A stretch of 5,338 nt of DNA from DUAL01 sp964478325 (lineage in GTDB: Bacteria; Bacteroidota; Bacteroidia; Flavobacteriales; BACL11). The DNA lies in the NCBI GenBank assembly GCA_964478325.1, contig CAYZIA010000097.1, forward strand, positions 1 through 5,338, given 5' to 3'. The notes below the pieces were generated by a model. It saw only the letters and a program-made list of their open reading frames with translations, made no database searches and was not told the origin of the DNA. Position numbers and translations under genes: made by a program. Shown here piece by piece: positions 1 to 5,338 of the stretch (within the stretch, counting starts at the first letter, position 1; each line of letters opens with the position of its first letter).

Positions 1-267
1 ATTGATTTCAGCATATTGACTCATTGCTTTTAAAAAAATACTGCATTTCACTACATTGTTAAAATTCATTTCAGCAGTTTCAAGAATTGCCTGTAAATTC
101 TGCATTACTCTTTTAGTTTCACTTTTTATATCAGTTGTTTCGAGTTCTCCATTTTCAGGATTAATTGCGATTTGCCCTGAGCAATACAGAGTGTTCCCAG
201 CCAAAACTGCTTGACTATAAGGCCCTATTGCTTTTGGAGCATTAGGAGTAGAGATGATTTTTTTCAT
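1..267 (-). CDS. ridA: RidA family reactive enamine/imine deaminase (3' end beyond window)
   Basis: The 89 visible residues align over their whole length with the N-terminal two thirds of RidA (YjgF/YER057c/UK114 family), usually about 126-130 residues. Family landmarks are the NAP-KAIGPYSQA segment at residues 9-20, including Tyr17, the CSGQIAINP segment at 29-37 and VVKCSIFLKAM at about 74-84. RidA is a cytosolic homotrimer that hydrolyses reactive enamines/imines, such as 2-aminoacrylate released by PLP enzymes, to ketoacids and ammonia. The distal catalytic arginine (Arg105 in E. coli) and the last 35-40 residues lie left of position 1, so deaminase activity cannot be confirmed. The ATG at 265-267 is chosen because it gives the standard MKKIIST N-terminus and no homologous sequence precedes it. 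The gene is divergent from rnpB. Family assignment is firm; the RidA subgroup is inferred. Confidence 0.93.
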   Translation of the reverse strand, partial: MKKIISTPNAPKAIGPYSQAVLAGNTLYCSGQIAINPENGELETTDIKSETKRVMQNLQAILETAEMNFNNVVKCSIFLKAMSQYAEIN

Positions 268-272
268 GTGTG

Positions 273-280
273 TAAATTTA
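273..280 (-). promoter_or_regulatory. possible -7 box of the ridA promoter
   Basis: Read leftward this is TAAATTTA, seven of eight matches to the Bacteroidota sigma-A -7 consensus TAnnTTTG. It lies 5 bases before the ridA ATG, which would give a transcript with almost no leader. No TTG -33 box is seen at the expected 17-23 base spacing, and the region is AT-rich, so the match could be chance. Confidence 0.35.
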
Positions 281-300
281 TAATTTTTAATAGGAATAAC

Positions 301-308
301 TACTTTTG
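301..308 (+). promoter_or_regulatory. -7 box of the rnpB promoter
   Basis: TACTTTTG is an exact match to the Bacteroidota -7 consensus TAnnTTTG. It sits 2 bases upstream of the first base of the predicted P1 helix (311), so initiation a few bases downstream would place the transcript start at or very near the expected 5' end of RNase P RNA. No clear TTG -33 box is visible upstream. The box position relative to an independently recognised RNA is the main support. Confidence 0.6.
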
Positions 309-309
309 C

Positions 310-600
310 TCACATAATTACTGATGCTATCGCTTTTTTAAAAGAGGAAAGTCCGGACACCATAGAGCAGCATAGCGGATAACATCCGTCCACCGCAAGG
401 TGAGGACAAGTGTAACAGAAAGCAAGTACAGTTCGGCTGTAGTGAAATCAGGCAAACTCTATGTGGTGCAATGCCATGTATATCAAGACTCTTGGATTGC
501 TCGTCCAATCTTGAGGGGTAGGCAGTTTGAGGTTAAAGGCAACTTTAATCCTAGATAAATGATAGCACCTTTTTAGGAACAGAATCCGGCTTATGTGTAA
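310..600 (+). ncRNA. rnpB: RNase P RNA (type-A-like, compact)
   Basis: This is the catalytic RNA of ribonuclease P, which removes 5' leaders from pre-tRNAs. The conserved core is present: the GAGGAAAGTCCGGAC block at 344-358, AACAGAAAGC at 414-423, GGCAAACTC at 451-459, GGGGTAGGC (the region that in type A RNAs contacts the tRNA CCA end) at 515-523 and ACAGAATCCGGCTTAT at 579-594. Helices readable by eye are P1 (311-317 with 591-597), P2 (325-331 with 561-567), P8 (376-380/384-388), P9 with a GCAA loop (391-394/399-402), a short P12 (427-431/437-441), P16 (484-488/509-513), P17 (492-496/504-508) and P18 with a GCAA loop (531-538/543-550). P3 looks minimal, and only 9 bases separate P12 from the GGCAAACTC block, so P13/P14 seem absent. 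The ends are estimated from P1, to within a few bases. The RNA fills nearly all of the 382-base stretch between the two flanking genes. Confidence 0.97.
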
Positions 601-605
601 TTGTT

Positions 606-638
606 AGCAAGGCAGCAACTGCTGCCTTGCTTTTTTTA
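606..638 (+). terminator. intrinsic terminator of rnpB
   Basis: A perfect 11-base-pair stem (606-616 with 621-631) with an AACT loop is followed by a run of T at 631-637. It lies 9 bases after the P1 3' strand of RNase P RNA, as expected for rnpB termination. It is not symmetric: no A-run precedes the stem, so it should act rightward only. Confidence 0.92.
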
Positions 639-644
639 TCTTTG
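637..644 (+). promoter_or_regulatory. -7 box of the promoter for the secreted-protein gene
   Basis: TATCTTTG matches TAnnTTTG exactly and ends 5 bases before the ATG at 650. Its first base is the last T of the rnpB terminator run. Initiation a few bases downstream would give an mRNA with a leader of roughly zero to a few bases. No TTG -33 box is found at 17-23 bases, since that stretch is the terminator stem. Confidence 0.55.
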
Positions 645-649
645 TTCTT

Positions 650-1645
650 ATGAAAAAAACCATATTATTGTTTCTTTTTCTTTCTCAGTTTATTTTTGCC
701 CAAGAGCAGATAGTAAAATCGGTTTTGCTTGATAGCGTTACTGTAACTGGTGTCAAGGATGGATTTGATATAGATGAGTTTATTCATTATGTAAAAACCG
801 ATACTACTTTCTATATAGCCTTTAAGCACCTANNNNNNNNNNTAAGATATTATACTCATCATTATGAAAGTGAACTCAAGATATTTAATAAAAAAGAGAA
901 AACAATCGGTATACTAAACAGATGGGGCACTCATTTTTCTGATGGTAAAAAAGCTTGGGTTGTAGATGACTCCATTCATGATGAGGGGAAGGTATTTTCT
1001 AGAAAGATCACAAGAATATTAAAAAAAGATATAGATTCTACTTCATCTTTCTATGCCCAAATAAGTAAAATAAAAAATAAGTATAGGTACTATACCCCTG
1101 AGGCATTTGATGAGGTATTCTTTCCTGCCGACACTATAGGTGTTTCTTTAAAAATATCAAATGGAAAGAATGATAATGAGAGTCAAAATATGCGAGATGC
1201 AAAAACGGTGGGATTTTCAATTGGGAGTAATGATACTGAACAGAAAAAAGGAGGAGCCTCTATTAAGTTAGCGATATTTGATATTAGTATGCAGCAATAT
1301 TACGATTATAAAATTGATACTGTAAACTATAAAGGAAGGGATTGTTATGTTTTTTTGGTGGAAGTCAAAAAAGATTTAAGCAAAAAGGATTTAGGGGAAG
1401 CACTTATTAGAAAAATTGTTTCCTATTTTGATAAAGAGAATTTCAATGTAATTTACAGAGAATATGTTTTTTCTTATCAGCATTGGCTTATTGATTTAGA
1501 TATGCAAGTAATAGTAAATATGGATTATTTTAATAATAAACACATTCCAACTGATATTTACTACAAAGGATCTTGGAATGTGCCATTCCTTAAGCCAGAA
1601 AGGGCTGATTTTAGATTAAATTTAAAAGACTATAAAGTGGATTAA
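650..1645 (+). CDS. secreted/periplasmic protein of unknown function (interrupted by assembly gap)
   Basis: I do not recognise a named family. The N-terminus is a typical Sec signal peptide: MKK, a hydrophobic core at about residues 5-16, and a probable cleavage after Ala17 in the FAQEQ context, the usual Bacteroidota ending. No lipobox cysteine is present, so the product should be periplasmic, outer-membrane associated or secreted. The mature part, about 314 residues, is rich in Lys, Asp and aromatic residues with alternating beta-strand-like stretches, and has no transmembrane segment after the signal. The second half contains YKGRDCYVFLVEVKK and later YFDKENFNVIYREYVF. This spacing is vaguely like LolA/LppX-type beta-sheet proteins, but that is only a guess. 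Ten Ns at 833-842 fall on residues 62-65. The frame is open on both sides only if the missing length is 10 modulo 3, so true length and continuity are uncertain. The ATG is chosen because the signal peptide begins there and a -7 box lies just before it. The stop overlaps that of the convergent CDGSH gene. Confidence 0.85.
   Translation: MKKTILLFLFLSQFIFAQEQIVKSVLLDSVTVTGVKDGFDIDEFIHYVKTDTTFYIAFKHLXXXXRYYTHHYESELKIFNKKEKTIGILNRWGTHFSDGKKAWVVDDSIHDEGKVFSRKITRILKKDIDSTSSFYAQISKIKNKYRYYTPEAFDEVFFPADTIGVSLKISNGKNDNESQNMRDAKTVGFSIGSNDTEQKKGGASIKLAIFDISMQQYYDYKIDTVNYKGRDCYVFLVEVKKDLSKKDLGEALIRKIVSYFDKENFNVIYREYVFSYQHWLIDLDMQVIVNMDYFNNKHIPTDIYYKGSWNVPFLKPERADFRLNLKDYKVD
833..842. other. assembly gap (10 N)
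   Basis: Ten undetermined bases lie inside the secreted-protein gene. A run of exactly ten is often a scaffolding placeholder, so the real missing length may differ. Confidence 0.99.
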
Positions 1646-1881
1646 AGTGTTTTATGAGTTCCATCACAAAACGAACCTTTTTTGGAATGTTTACATCCAC
1701 ACCAAGCTACTTTCTTGTCTTCTGTAAGTTCAATAATTTCAGGAGAAAATCCAGTGCCTTTATGAGAGCCATCACAATAAGGGTCTTTGTTGCTTAGGCC
1801 ACAATTACAGAATGCTTTTTTACCAGCCTTTTCATCCAAAACATAAGGTTTCCTTTGTACTATCTTCGGTATATTTTTCAT
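1642..1881 (-). CDS. dual-CDGSH iron-sulfur domain protein
   Basis: A 79-residue cytosolic protein with two complete CDGSH-type [2Fe-2S] sites, each with the CxC-x8-C-x3-H ligand set. Site 1 has Cys25, Cys27, Cys36 and His40 (CNCGLSNKDPYCDGSH); site 2 has Cys61, Cys63, Cys72 and His76 (CGCKHSKKGSFCDGTH), where Ser replaces the usual Pro. The two sites lie 36 residues apart. The layout matches CISD3/MiNT-like proteins, which carry two clusters in one chain and no membrane anchor; bacterial members are thought to act in electron or cluster transfer, but specific partners are not established. The frame is open upstream to 1980, but that extension lies antiparallel in none of the conserved region and instead overlaps the 3' end of trxB in another frame, so the ATG at 1879-1881 is preferred. 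It starts 13 bases after the trxB stop, so co-transcription with trxB is likely. No Shine-Dalgarno sequence is seen, as is usual in this phylum. Confidence 0.93.
   Translation of the reverse strand: MKNIPKIVQRKPYVLDEKAGKKAFCNCGLSNKDPYCDGSHKGTGFSPEIIELTEDKKVAWCGCKHSKKGSFCDGTHKTL
1651..1777 (-). repeat. in-frame direct repeat encoding the two CDGSH sites
   Basis: The plus-strand segments 1651-1669 and 1759-1777 read TTTATGAG, two variable bases, then CCATCACAA: 17 of 19 bases match. They are 108 bases (36 codons) apart and encode the C-D-G-S/T-H-K core of each site. This is an internal duplication within the gene, not a mobile repeat. Confidence 0.7.
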
Positions 1882-1894
1882 CAGGTTTATATAT

Positions 1895-2830
1895 TTACTT
1901 TTTTTCAGATAGGAAGCGTTCTGCATCCAAAGCTGCCATACAGCCCGTACCTGCAGAAGTAACAGCCTGCCGATAAACATGATCAGCTACATCCCCAGCT
2001 GCAAATACGCCAGGAATCTTGGTTCTTGAGGTTCCGGCTTCAATTAAGAGATAACCATTTTTATCCATTTCTAATTGCCCCTTGAATAGGTCAGTATTTG
2101 GTGTATGGCCAATTGCTACAAAAAATCCAGCAATAGGAATAGTAATTTCCTTACCAGTTTGATTATTGAATGCCGTTACACTTTCTACTCCCTTCTCTCC
2201 ATTTATACTCTTTGTTTCATGATGGAAAAGCACATCTAAATTAGAAGTGCTAAAAACTCTTTTTTGCATAGCTTTTGATGCACGCATTTCATCTCTTCTT
2301 ACAAGCATTGTTACTTTATTGCAAAGTTTAGCTAGATATGTTGCTTCTTCAGCTGCTGTATCTCCAGCACCAACCACTACCACATCTTGTCCTTTATAAA
2401 AGAAACCATCACAAGTTGCGCAAGCAGACACTCCATAACCACTTAATCGTTTTTCATCTTCTAGACCTAACCATTTAGCAGAAGCACCTGTTGCAATAAT
2501 TACAGTTTCAGCTAGTACATTTATTTTTTCATCAATTTCTACTTTGAATGGTCTTTCAGAGAAATCAACTTTAGTAACCATTCCCCATCTAGTATCTGTT
2601 CCAAATCTTTCTGCCTGAGCTTTAAAATCTTCCATCATTTCAGGGCCAGTAATTCCATCTTTGTATCCAGGATAATTATCTACATCAGTAGTAGTTGTTA
2701 GTTGTCCTCCTGGTTGAAGACCCTGAATGACAACCGGATTCATATCTGCTCTTGCTGCATAAATTGCTGCTGTATATCCTGCAGGACCTGAACCGATAAT
2801 CAATGTCTTTATTTTTTCTATATTATTCAT
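1895..2830 (-). CDS. trxB: thioredoxin-disulfide reductase (NADPH)
   Basis: This cytosolic flavoenzyme transfers electrons from NADPH through FAD and a redox disulfide to thioredoxin. At 311 residues it is full length for the low-molecular-weight bacterial type. Domains in order: FAD-binding GSGPAG at residues 13-18 followed by the YTAAIYAARA helix; GGQLTTTTDVDNYPG at 41-55; ATG at 113-115; the active-site pair Cys137 and Cys140 in CATCDG; the NADPH-binding GAGDTA at 154-159; VRRDEMRAS at 177-185 for the NADP phosphate; and the second FAD motif AAGDV at 277-281 followed by RQAVTSAGTGCMAALDAE. All catalytic residues are intact. The ATG at 2828-2830 leaves the usual short lead before the first beta strand. 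It lies 27 bases after the DUF4249 stop and 13 bases before the CDGSH gene. No TAnnTTTG box is visible in the 27-base gap, so read-through or a promoter inside the preceding gene must be assumed. Confidence 0.98.
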   Translation of the reverse strand: MNNIEKIKTLIIGSGPAGYTAAIYAARADMNPVVIQGLQPGGQLTTTTDVDNYPGYKDGITGPEMMEDFKAQAERFGTDTRWGMVTKVDFSERPFKVEIDEKINVLAETVIIATGASAKWLGLEDEKRLSGYGVSACATCDGFFYKGQDVVVVGAGDTAAEEATYLAKLCNKVTMLVRRDEMRASKAMQKRVFSTSNLDVLFHHETKSINGEKGVESVTAFNNQTGKEITIPIAGFFVAIGHTPNTDLFKGQLEMDKNGYLLIEAGTSRTKIPGVFAAGDVADHVYRQAVTSAGTGCMAALDAERFLSEKK

Positions 2831-2857
2831 AATAATAAAATAATAATTTTTGTAAAA

Positions 2858-3880
2858 TTAAAATATATCTGTAATTTTTGGCTGAAATAGTGAATCAATT
2901 ACAGTATCTTTAATTATAGGTATTTCATAATAACTTGCTCCATAACCAGTCCATCCTCCTAGACCATTATTTATATTACTTACAAGATTTAGAGGTTCAG
3001 AAAATGGATTGTTATTTGTTGTAGATTGACGAACGACACCTCTCCAGAATTTTACAGAGGATTCATCTATTTGGCAAAATTTAACTAGTACTATATCATG
3101 AGGAAGCTTTACACTATCTTCAACTCCATCATTATTGATGTAAGATTTAAAGTGTGTTGTATTATAGGATCCAGAAGGAAATCCTCCCTCTTCTTTTGGT
3201 CTAGGAAAAAAGGTCTCAAAAGACTCACCATTAATAAGAATATCTGATCCAGCATCAACAAGAATTAGTCTTGCATCATTTTCATTTTTAATTTCACCAT
3301 TTATTGAATCTCTCTTCCAATGTTCCTTACGTTTACTTCTAATTAGTATATGATTCTGAATATCACCTGGATCAGAATATATTGCTCTTATGTCGTATTT
3401 AAAATCTCTATTAGCTGTTTCACTTTTTTCTACCCATAGACAATCTAATGGTGTTGGTTCGGGAATTCTAGTTTGAGAAGTGATAATCTTATTATTCCAT
3501 TGAATCTCAAGAAAATATGTTTTTCCAATTTGACTAAATTTATAATCATCAATATTACTAAAATAAGTAAGATCTGTATAGATTGGGGGTAAAGAATCTA
3601 ATCCAGGAACTTGTTCAAGGATTCTAGTTTCTTTTTCTCCATTATCATTATAGAACCATACTTTAACTGAGTCAATATTATTGACAAATAAATTATTATA
3701 TGTGTTTGTATCAATAGGTTCAAAATATCCTTGGTTTTTAGTTAGTATTACATAAGGAGGGAAGTTTGGTTCAATACCTCCTTCTACTACGATCTTACTT
3801 TCAGCTTTAGGAAGACTAAGAGTTATCTCTTTTTGACATCCTAGTAAGATTAAACATATTAAAAATACACTCTTTTTCAT
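2858..3880 (-). CDS. DUF4249 family outer-membrane lipoprotein
   Basis: A 340-residue lipoprotein. The N-terminus MKKSVFLICLILLGC is a lipoprotein signal peptide with lipobox LLGC and acylated Cys15. The following residues, QKE, resemble the positively then negatively charged signal that sends lipoproteins to the cell surface in Flavobacteriia. DUF4249 landmarks are an early LSLPKAESKIVVEGGI strand region (21-36), a RIPEPTPLD stretch (138-146) and, near the end, NPFSEPLNLVSNINNGLGGWTGY (about 291-313), the most characteristic segment. Members typically sit beside a TonB-dependent receptor, as here, where the ATG lies 3 bases after the receptor stop. By analogy with SusD-SusC a role as surface partner of the receptor is inferred; the ligand and mechanism are unknown. 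Translational coupling to the receptor is likely given the 3-base gap and absence of a Shine-Dalgarno site. Confidence 0.88.
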   Translation of the reverse strand: MKKSVFLICLILLGCQKEITLSLPKAESKIVVEGGIEPNFPPYVILTKNQGYFEPIDTNTYNNLFVNNIDSVKVWFYNDNGEKETRILEQVPGLDSLPPIYTDLTYFSNIDDYKFSQIGKTYFLEIQWNNKIITSQTRIPEPTPLDCLWVEKSETANRDFKYDIRAIYSDPGDIQNHILIRSKRKEHWKRDSINGEIKNENDARLILVDAGSDILINGESFETFFPRPKEEGGFPSGSYNTTHFKSYINNDGVEDSVKLPHDIVLVKFCQIDESSVKFWRGVVRQSTTNNNPFSEPLNLVSNINNGLGGWTGYGASYYEIPIIKDTVIDSLFQPKITDIF

Positions 3881-3883
3881 AAT

Positions 3884-5338
3884 CTAAAAATTAAAATTCC
3901 ATGTAACAGACGGTAATATCGGGAATATTGACACTTCATATGCTTTTGGTGTTAAGTTGCCGTCTTGTATACTCCCATCTTGATTTTCCGGAGCTTCTAA
4001 ATCAAAGTAAATAAAATAAGGATTTTTTCTGCTATAGATGTTATAGATGGAAAAGTTCCAAGAACTTTGAAATCTTTTATTCTTTTTAACCATATATGTA
4101 GCTCCTATATCAAGCCTATGATATGGGTCAATCCTGAAACCATTTCTTGATGTATATTCTGTAAATATATTGCCTCCAATCATATATCTTTCAGTTGGTA
4201 GTGTAATAGTATTTCCTGTAGCATATACAAACACACCACTCAGTGTCCATTTTTCAGATAATTTATGAGTGGCAGTAATTGATAAATCATGTCTTCTATC
4301 ATATTTTGCAGGAAATGAAATACCATTATTTATTTCATCAAAATATCTAGTTGTTTTTGATAAAGTATAACCAATCCAACCAGTAGTTTTACCTTTATTT
4401 TTTCTTATTAGTAATTCTACACCATATGAGTCACCATTACCAAATACAAAGGCATCATCACTACTTGAATTAGTATTGTCTTCAGGTAATACCCCTTCTT
4501 TATATTCAATAAGGTTTGTCATCTCTTTGTAATACGCTTCAATCGAAGTTTCATATATATTATCTTTCAAGTTCTTAAAATATCCTATTGCATATTGATC
4601 AGCAAACTTTGGTTCAATACCAGCTGAACTTGGGACCCATAAATCAGTAGGTAAACTTACACTAGCTGTAGATGCCAAATGTATGTATTGATAGTTTTGA
4701 GTATATGCTCCTTTTACTGAAGTTGTACTATTTAATTTATATCTAAATGATAATCTAGGTTCTAAATGCCTATAATTATCATTATTTGCCTCTATTTCAT
4801 TCTTTAGATAATCTCTAAAGCTTATATATCCACTATGTTGAAATGAAGAATATCGAAGACCTGCATGTATTTTTAAATCATCAGTTAAATCAAAATCATC
4901 AGATAAATATATAGCACCTTCATTCGAGTATTGTTTAAATATCTCATCAGGTTCGAAAACTACATCACCTGACTTTCCTGATGCATTTCCAGGAGTAAAC
5001 TCATGATATGTGTAGTTAGACCCAAACTTAATAGTATGCCTTTGATTTGGTTGATACAAGAAGTCCACTTTTGTATTCCAGTCATTAATCCCAGAAAATA
5101 TCTTAAGTTCAAAGTTACTTTGATTTATATTAAATTCAAACCTATAATCAGAGAAGATAATAGATGTATTTAAAAATAATTTATCATTAAATAGATGATT
5201 CCATCTTAGAGATGTTGTGGCATTTCCCCAACGTATCTCAATTCCAATAACACTGTCAGAGATTCTGAAACTAAATACATCTCTTCCAAAGAAACAACTT
5301 AGGAATATACCATCCTTGACAGAAATACAAAAATAAAC
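3884..5338 (-). CDS. TonB-dependent outer-membrane receptor, C-terminal beta-barrel part (5' end beyond window)
   Basis: The frame is open without a stop from the right window edge to TAG at 3884-3886, giving 484 residues that are all beta-barrel. A GTG at 5066-5068 is internal: the 90 residues before it read as normal barrel, including FFGRDVFSF, WGNATTSLRWNHLFNDKLF and IIFSDYRFEFNI. Further receptor signatures, counted from the window edge, are QNYQYIHLASTASVSLPTDL (about 214-233), YGVELLIRKNKGKTTGWIGY (305-324), PAKYDRRHDLSI (343-354), YATGNTITLP (372-381), NGFRIDPYHRLDIGATY (399-415) and the C-terminal VTWNFNF, whose terminal Phe is the usual BAM recognition residue. The plug domain and any carboxypeptidase-regulatory-like N-terminal domain lie outside. 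Such receptors of about 800 residues import ligands across the outer membrane using TonB-ExbBD energy. The DUF4249 gene follows 3 bases downstream. The substrate cannot be told from the barrel. Confidence 0.95.
   Translation of the reverse strand, partial: VYFCISVKDGIFLSCFFGRDVFSFRISDSVIGIEIRWGNATTSLRWNHLFNDKLFLNTSIIFSDYRFEFNINQSNFELKIFSGINDWNTKVDFLYQPNQRHTIKFGSNYTYHEFTPGNASGKSGDVVFEPDEIFKQYSNEGAIYLSDDFDLTDDLKIHAGLRYSSFQHSGYISFRDYLKNEIEANNDNYRHLEPRLSFRYKLNSTTSVKGAYTQNYQYIHLASTASVSLPTDLWVPSSAGIEPKFADQYAIGYFKNLKDNIYETSIEAYYKEMTNLIEYKEGVLPEDNTNSSSDDAFVFGNGDSYGVELLIRKNKGKTTGWIGYTLSKTTRYFDEINNGISFPAKYDRRHDLSITATHKLSEKWTLSGVFVYATGNTITLPTERYMIGGNIFTEYTSRNGFRIDPYHRLDIGATYMVKKNKRFQSSWNFSIYNIYSRKNPYFIYFDLEAPENQDGSIQDGNLTPKAYEVSIFPILPSVTWNFNF

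Noticed and set aside
306..610. TTGCT at 306-310 could pair with AGCAA at 606-610 and extend the P1 helix of RNase P RNA.
   Set aside because: 306-308 belong to the -7 box and are probably not transcribed, and 606-610 form the terminator stem.
1575..1589. Inverted repeat GGAATG-TGC-CATTCC as a terminator for either convergent gene.
   Set aside because: The stem is only 6 pairs and no T-run follows it in either direction.
1882..1980. N-terminal extension of the CDGSH protein by 33 residues from an ATG at 1980.
   Set aside because: It overlaps the trxB 3' end in another frame, reads as non-family sequence, and the ATG at 1881 gives a normal-sized dual-CDGSH protein right after the trxB stop.
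5066..5068. GTG as the start of the TonB-dependent receptor.
   Set aside because: The same frame stays open to the window edge and encodes typical receptor barrel strands, so this is an internal valine and the gene is truncated by the window.
1..5338. Search for CRISPR arrays, insertion sequences, tRNA genes, attachment sites or defence genes.
   Set aside because: No regularly spaced repeats, terminal inverted repeats, transposase-like reading frames or tRNA-like cloverleafs were seen; the genes are ordinary chromosomal types.

Overview
This is an AT-rich segment that looks like a Bacteroidota chromosome, most likely a flavobacterium or cytophagian. The reasons are: TAnnTTTG promoter -7 boxes just upstream of genes, start codons without Shine-Dalgarno sites, a signal peptide ending in FAQ, and a TonB-dependent receptor paired with a DUF4249 lipoprotein. 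No phage, transposon, CRISPR or plasmid signals are seen. The window is mostly core housekeeping genes plus one nutrient-uptake locus.

Left part (1-645): the 5' portion of a RidA-family enamine/imine deaminase gene runs leftward off the window edge. Divergent from it, across only about 43 bases, is rnpB, the RNA subunit of RNase P. It is a compact type-A-like form, closed by a P1 helix and followed by a strong intrinsic terminator. The T-tract of that terminator runs straight into the -7 box of the next gene.

Middle (650-1645): one rightward gene for a secreted or periplasmic protein of unknown function, interrupted by a 10-N assembly gap. Its stop codon overlaps tail-to-tail with that of a leftward gene inside a TTAA palindrome, so there is no intergenic space between the two transcription units.

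Right part (1642-5338): four leftward genes, in transcription order: a TonB-dependent receptor (5' end outside the window), a DUF4249 lipoprotein 3 bases downstream, thioredoxin reductase trxB 27 bases later, and a small dual-CDGSH iron-sulfur protein 13 bases after trxB. The receptor and lipoprotein are very probably a functional pair, an outer-membrane importer with its cell-surface partner, for a ligand that cannot be deduced here. TrxB and the CDGSH protein are both redox proteins and are probably co-transcribed. Whether all four genes share one transcript is not settled by the sequence.

I do not see clear evidence of a wholly new system. The points most worth a second look are the compact RNase P RNA, the terminator/promoter overlap with a near-leaderless mRNA, the unknown exported protein with its assembly gap, and the trxB-CDGSH pairing.
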